A stretch of 12,026 nt of DNA. Source: Pseudomonadota bacterium. GTDB lineage: Bacteria > Pseudomonadota > Gammaproteobacteria > Acidiferrobacterales > UBA6901. A program made the position numbers and the translations under genes. How positions within the stretch are numbered: the stretch's first letter is position 1; each line of letters starts with the position of its first letter. The stretch spans positions 1-12,026 of the forward strand of contig JAJXUF010000094.1 in assembly GCA_021783175.1 (NCBI GenBank). The letters are read 5' to 3'. This document shows, in pieces, positions 9,922 to 12,026 of this stretch. The notes beneath the pieces were generated by a model, which worked only from the letters and a program-made list of their open reading frames with translations, ran no database searches and was not told the origin of the DNA.

Positions 9922-10323
9922 TTAATGCAGGGTGCGCGGCATCGTCAGAACAAACGCCGGAATCTCGGCGTCGAATTCGACGCCATCGTCGGTGATCATC
10001 TGATAACTACCGCGCATACTGCCAACCGGAGTCTCCAGCACAGTACCGCTCGTATACTCAAAACTGCTGCCGGGAGCGAGATACGGCTGTTCACCCACCA
10101 CTCCTGACCCACGCACTTCCTGAACCTTGTTGTTGGCGTCCGTAATAATCCAGTGTCGGGCCAACAGCCTCGCTGCAACGCTCCCGCTGTTGGTGATGGT
10201 CACGGTATAGGCAAAAACATAGCGATTCGCATCCGGCTCCGACTGAGAGTCTATGTACGCCGACTTAACCGCCACTTCGATAAGATGTCCGCCTGTCACA
10301 AGCCCCTCACTCGATTCACCCAT
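9922..10323 (-). CDS. apaG: ApaG family protein (Co2+/Mg2+ efflux protein ApaG)
   Basis: ApaG is a small beta-sandwich (DUF525) protein; it was linked to cobalt and magnesium efflux by genetics, but its biochemical role is unsettled. The ATG at 10323 gives 133 residues, against 125 in E. coli. Conserved stretches are [63 protein letters not shown], and [17 protein letters not shown] at 10299 would give a length nearer E. coli; neither start has a strong ribosome-binding site. It lies 80 bases after apaH, the reverse of the E. coli apaG-apaH order, and ends 23 bases from gyrB. Confidence 0.94.
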   Translation of the reverse strand: MGESSEGLVTGGHLIEVAVKSAYIDSQSEPDANRYVFAYTVTITNSGSVAARLLARHWIITDANNKVQEVRGSGVVGEQPYLAPGSSFEYTSGTVLETPVGSMRGSYQMITDDGVEFDAEIPAFVLTMPRTLH

Positions 10324-10373
10324 TACCGAACCAATTTTGCATCATGTAAATGCGGAAAGACACCGTATTGAAA

Positions 10374-10379
10374 ATTATA
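10374..10379 (-). promoter_or_regulatory. Candidate -10 element for apaG
   Basis: The minus strand reads a perfect TATAAT in the apaH-apaG gap, about 50 bases before the apaG start. TGGACA upstream is only 13 bases away, too close for a normal -35, so an independent apaG promoter is only a possibility. Confidence 0.3.
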
Positions 10380-10403
10380 GCCCGCCTGGCGCTGTCCATT
10401 TTC

Positions 10404-11237
10404 CTAGGTCAATCGACTTACCGCCTGCCGTTGACACGGAACGCTGTAGCACTCGTTGTTCCCATCCAGCCGCAACGCAGACAAAGACCCACCCCAAAGA
10501 CACCCGCTATCGAGCCCGACAACGCCCGACTGCCGCCAAAACCCCAGCGCAGACCAGTGGCCAAAGACAATGCGTAAATCACTGCTCCTGCGATCAGGCA
10601 CCTCAAACCATGGATATAAACCTTCCGGTTGCGATCCCGGAGCGCCCTTGAAACGCAAATCCATTCGCCCCTCGCCATCGCAGAAACGCATCCGCGTAAA
10701 CACGTTGATTGCGAATCGCAGCCGATCCCAACCTTGCAATGCGGCATCCCAGCAATCCGGGGCATCACCGTACATCTGGGAGAAGAAATCATTCTTTTCC
10801 GAATCCCGCACGACCTCCTCAGCCTCGTGCGCCAGCGCCTGCGCGGTTGCCAAATCCCACTGCGGAGCGAGCCCGGCATGCACCATGGTATAGCCCAGGC
10901 TGTCGTCATGATGCAGCAGCGGCTGCCTACGCAGCCACTCCAGCAGCTCTACGCGATCATCCGCCTCCAGCACGTCACGCAAAGAATCTTCTTCACGCCA
11001 GCGCCCGCGACCGGCAGCCAACGCCAGGAGATGCAAATCATGATTTCCCAGCACCGTGTGTGCTCTCTCGCCCAACCCGATCACGAAACGCAGCACCTCG
11101 GCAGAACGCGGACCACGATTGACCAAATCACCCGTAAACCACAACTCGTCGCGTGCGCGACGGAACCCGATCTTGGCCAGCAGCGCATACAATGAATCTG
11201 CGCAGCCCTGAATGTCACCTATCGCATACACTCCCAT
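10404..11237 (-). CDS. apaH: Bis(5'-nucleosyl)-tetraphosphatase, symmetrical (ApaH)
   Basis: ApaH splits diadenosine tetraphosphate (Ap4A) into two ADP; it is a metal-dependent phosphatase of the PPP type that also removes Np4 caps from RNA. The ATG at 11237 gives 277 residues (E. coli 280). Metal-binding motifs are in order: GDIQGC from residue 7, GDLVNRGP from 36 and GNHD at 64-67. Later come MVHAGLAPQWDL, FGHWSALG and LDSGCLWGGSLSALRL, all typical of ApaH. An open frame extends 34 codons upstream but overlaps pip and is not conserved. The start is four bases after the pip stop, with AAGG just upstream, so translation is probably coupled to pip. Confidence 0.97.
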   Translation of the reverse strand: MGVYAIGDIQGCADSLYALLAKIGFRRARDELWFTGDLVNRGPRSAEVLRFVIGLGERAHTVLGNHDLHLLALAAGRGRWREEDSLRDVLEADDRVELLEWLRRQPLLHHDDSLGYTMVHAGLAPQWDLATAQALAHEAEEVVRDSEKNDFFSQMYGDAPDCWDAALQGWDRLRFAINVFTRMRFCDGEGRMDLRFKGAPGSQPEGLYPWFEVPDRRSSDLRIVFGHWSALGFWRQSGVVGLDSGCLWGGSLSALRLDGNNECYSVPCQRQAVSRLT

Positions 11238-11241
11238 CGCC

Positions 11242-12026
11242 TTAAGCCGAGGCCAGCACGCGGCGCATCTGTTGGGTCGCCTCCACCAGCGCATCAATAT
11301 TACCCACCTCGCGCGCCGAGTGTCCCGCGTCCGCCACAATGGTCACCCGCGCCTCAGGCCAGCGACCGCGCAGCTCCCACGCGTTCTGCAGCGGACAGAT
11401 GATGTCGTAACGCCCATGAACGATATATCCCGGAATCCCCTGCAGGCGATCGGCATCACGCAGTATTTGCTCCGGCTCGAGAAAGCTGTCATGCATAAAA
11501 TAATGCGCCTCGATGCGCGCCAGGCTCAACGCAACATGCGGGTCGCCAAAATGCTCTACCACCACCCGCTGCTGGTGCAGCGTCGACGTCCGGCCTTCCC
11601 AAGTCGACCATGCCTTGGCCGACGCCATGCGCCCTACTTCATCGCTGCCAACGAGCAGCCGATAATGCGCGCGCAACAAGTCACCCCGCTCCAGCTCGGC
11701 GATCGGAGCAATGAAGTCTTCCCAGTAGTCAGGGAAAATTCTGTTCGCACCCTCCTGATAAAACCAGCGGATTTCCCACGGCCGGCAGAGAAATATCCCG
11801 CGCAGCACGAGGCCGCTGACACGCGCCGGATGAGTTTCCGCATACACCAGACTCAAAGTCGAACCCCAGGATCCACCAAACAAAACCCATTGCTTCACGC
11901 CTAGAAAATCGCGGATCGCCTCCATGTCCTCGACCAGCTTCTGCGTCGTGTTGCCTTCCAGCGAAGCATGCGGCTTCTAGCGCCCCGCCCCACGCTGGTC
12001 GAATAAAATGATGCGATAGGCGGTCG
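11242..12026 (-). pseudogene. pip: Prolyl aminopeptidase, interrupted by an in-frame amber codon (5' part outside the window)
   Basis: Family: proline iminopeptidase (alpha/beta hydrolase, peptidase S33), which removes N-terminal proline from peptides. The minus strand from the edge reads YRIILFDQRGAGR, then TAG (11979-11977), then KPHASLEGNTTQKLVEDMEAIRDFLGVKQWVLFGGSWGSTLSLVYAETHPARVSG in the same frame. Relatives have Ser at the TAG position (DQRGxGRSxPHA), so one TCG-to-TAG change explains it. Downstream the catalytic residues are intact: nucleophile in GGSWGS, Asp in HGRYDIICP, and His in DAGHS. The frame is otherwise open to its TAA at 11244-11242. Restart at ATG 11925 would give 227 residues without the N-terminal strands and oxyanion region, so probably inactive. 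A sequencing error or amber suppression are the alternatives. First visible gene of pip-apaH-apaG. Confidence 0.82.

Noticed and set aside
9899..9932. Possible shared terminator between gyrB and apaG (CCCT / AGGG, with GC-rich outer parts)
   Set aside because: The stem is only four bases with an uneven internal loop and no run of T follows on either strand.
10629..11195. Plus-strand open frame of 188 codons opposite apaH
   Set aside because: Antisense shadow of apaH, with no start signal or conserved motif.
11212..11904. Plus-strand open frame of 230 codons opposite pip
   Set aside because: Antisense shadow of pip; proline-, arginine- and histidine-rich translation without a recognisable fold.

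Overview
This window is the chromosomal replication-origin neighbourhood of a Gram-negative proteobacterium, most likely a gammaproteobacterium. The order rpmH-dnaA-dnaN-recF-gyrB, a divergent rpmH-rnpA-yidD-yidC-mnmE operon, an 804-residue GyrB of the enterobacterial length, a 366-residue DnaN, and apaG/apaH all fit. By eye the DNA is moderately GC-rich (mid to high 50s per cent). The genus cannot be fixed from the sequence alone. There are no tRNA or rRNA genes, insertion sequences, CRISPR arrays or unknown gene clusters; coding density is very high and no gene-free gap exceeds 250 bases.

Layout. 1-3403, minus strand: rpmH (ribosomal protein L34), rnpA (RNase P protein), yidD (membrane-insertion helper), yidC (membrane insertase) and the first three quarters of mnmE (tRNA-modifying GTPase). 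The genes overlap or nearly touch and appear to be one operon driven by a promoter at about 3459-3488. 3404-3621: control region between rpmH and dnaA, with one perfect DnaA box. 3622-7388, plus strand: dnaA, a 244-base gap with clustered DnaA boxes and an AT-rich tract (the best oriC candidate), dnaN and recF. 7484-9898, plus strand: gyrB. 9922-12026, minus strand: pip, apaH and apaG, converging on gyrB with only 23 bases between the stop codons.

How it fits together. DnaA would load at the dnaA-dnaN gap, DnaN is the replicase clamp, RecF repairs stalled forks, and GyrB supplies negative supercoiling. Two identical 16-base sequences matching the ParB-binding site parS lie inside recF, so the origin region probably also carries the chromosome's partition centre.

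Points of interest: the duplicated parS inside recF, both copies in the same reading phase and both coding for the peptide FHVE; an rnpA frame with no ATG, GTG or TTG between the end of rpmH and the conserved RnpA domain; an in-frame amber codon in pip; and a plus-strand G/C bias that switches from G-rich to C-rich at the recF-gyrB junction, opposite in sign to what an origin here predicts. No wholly undescribed system was found.
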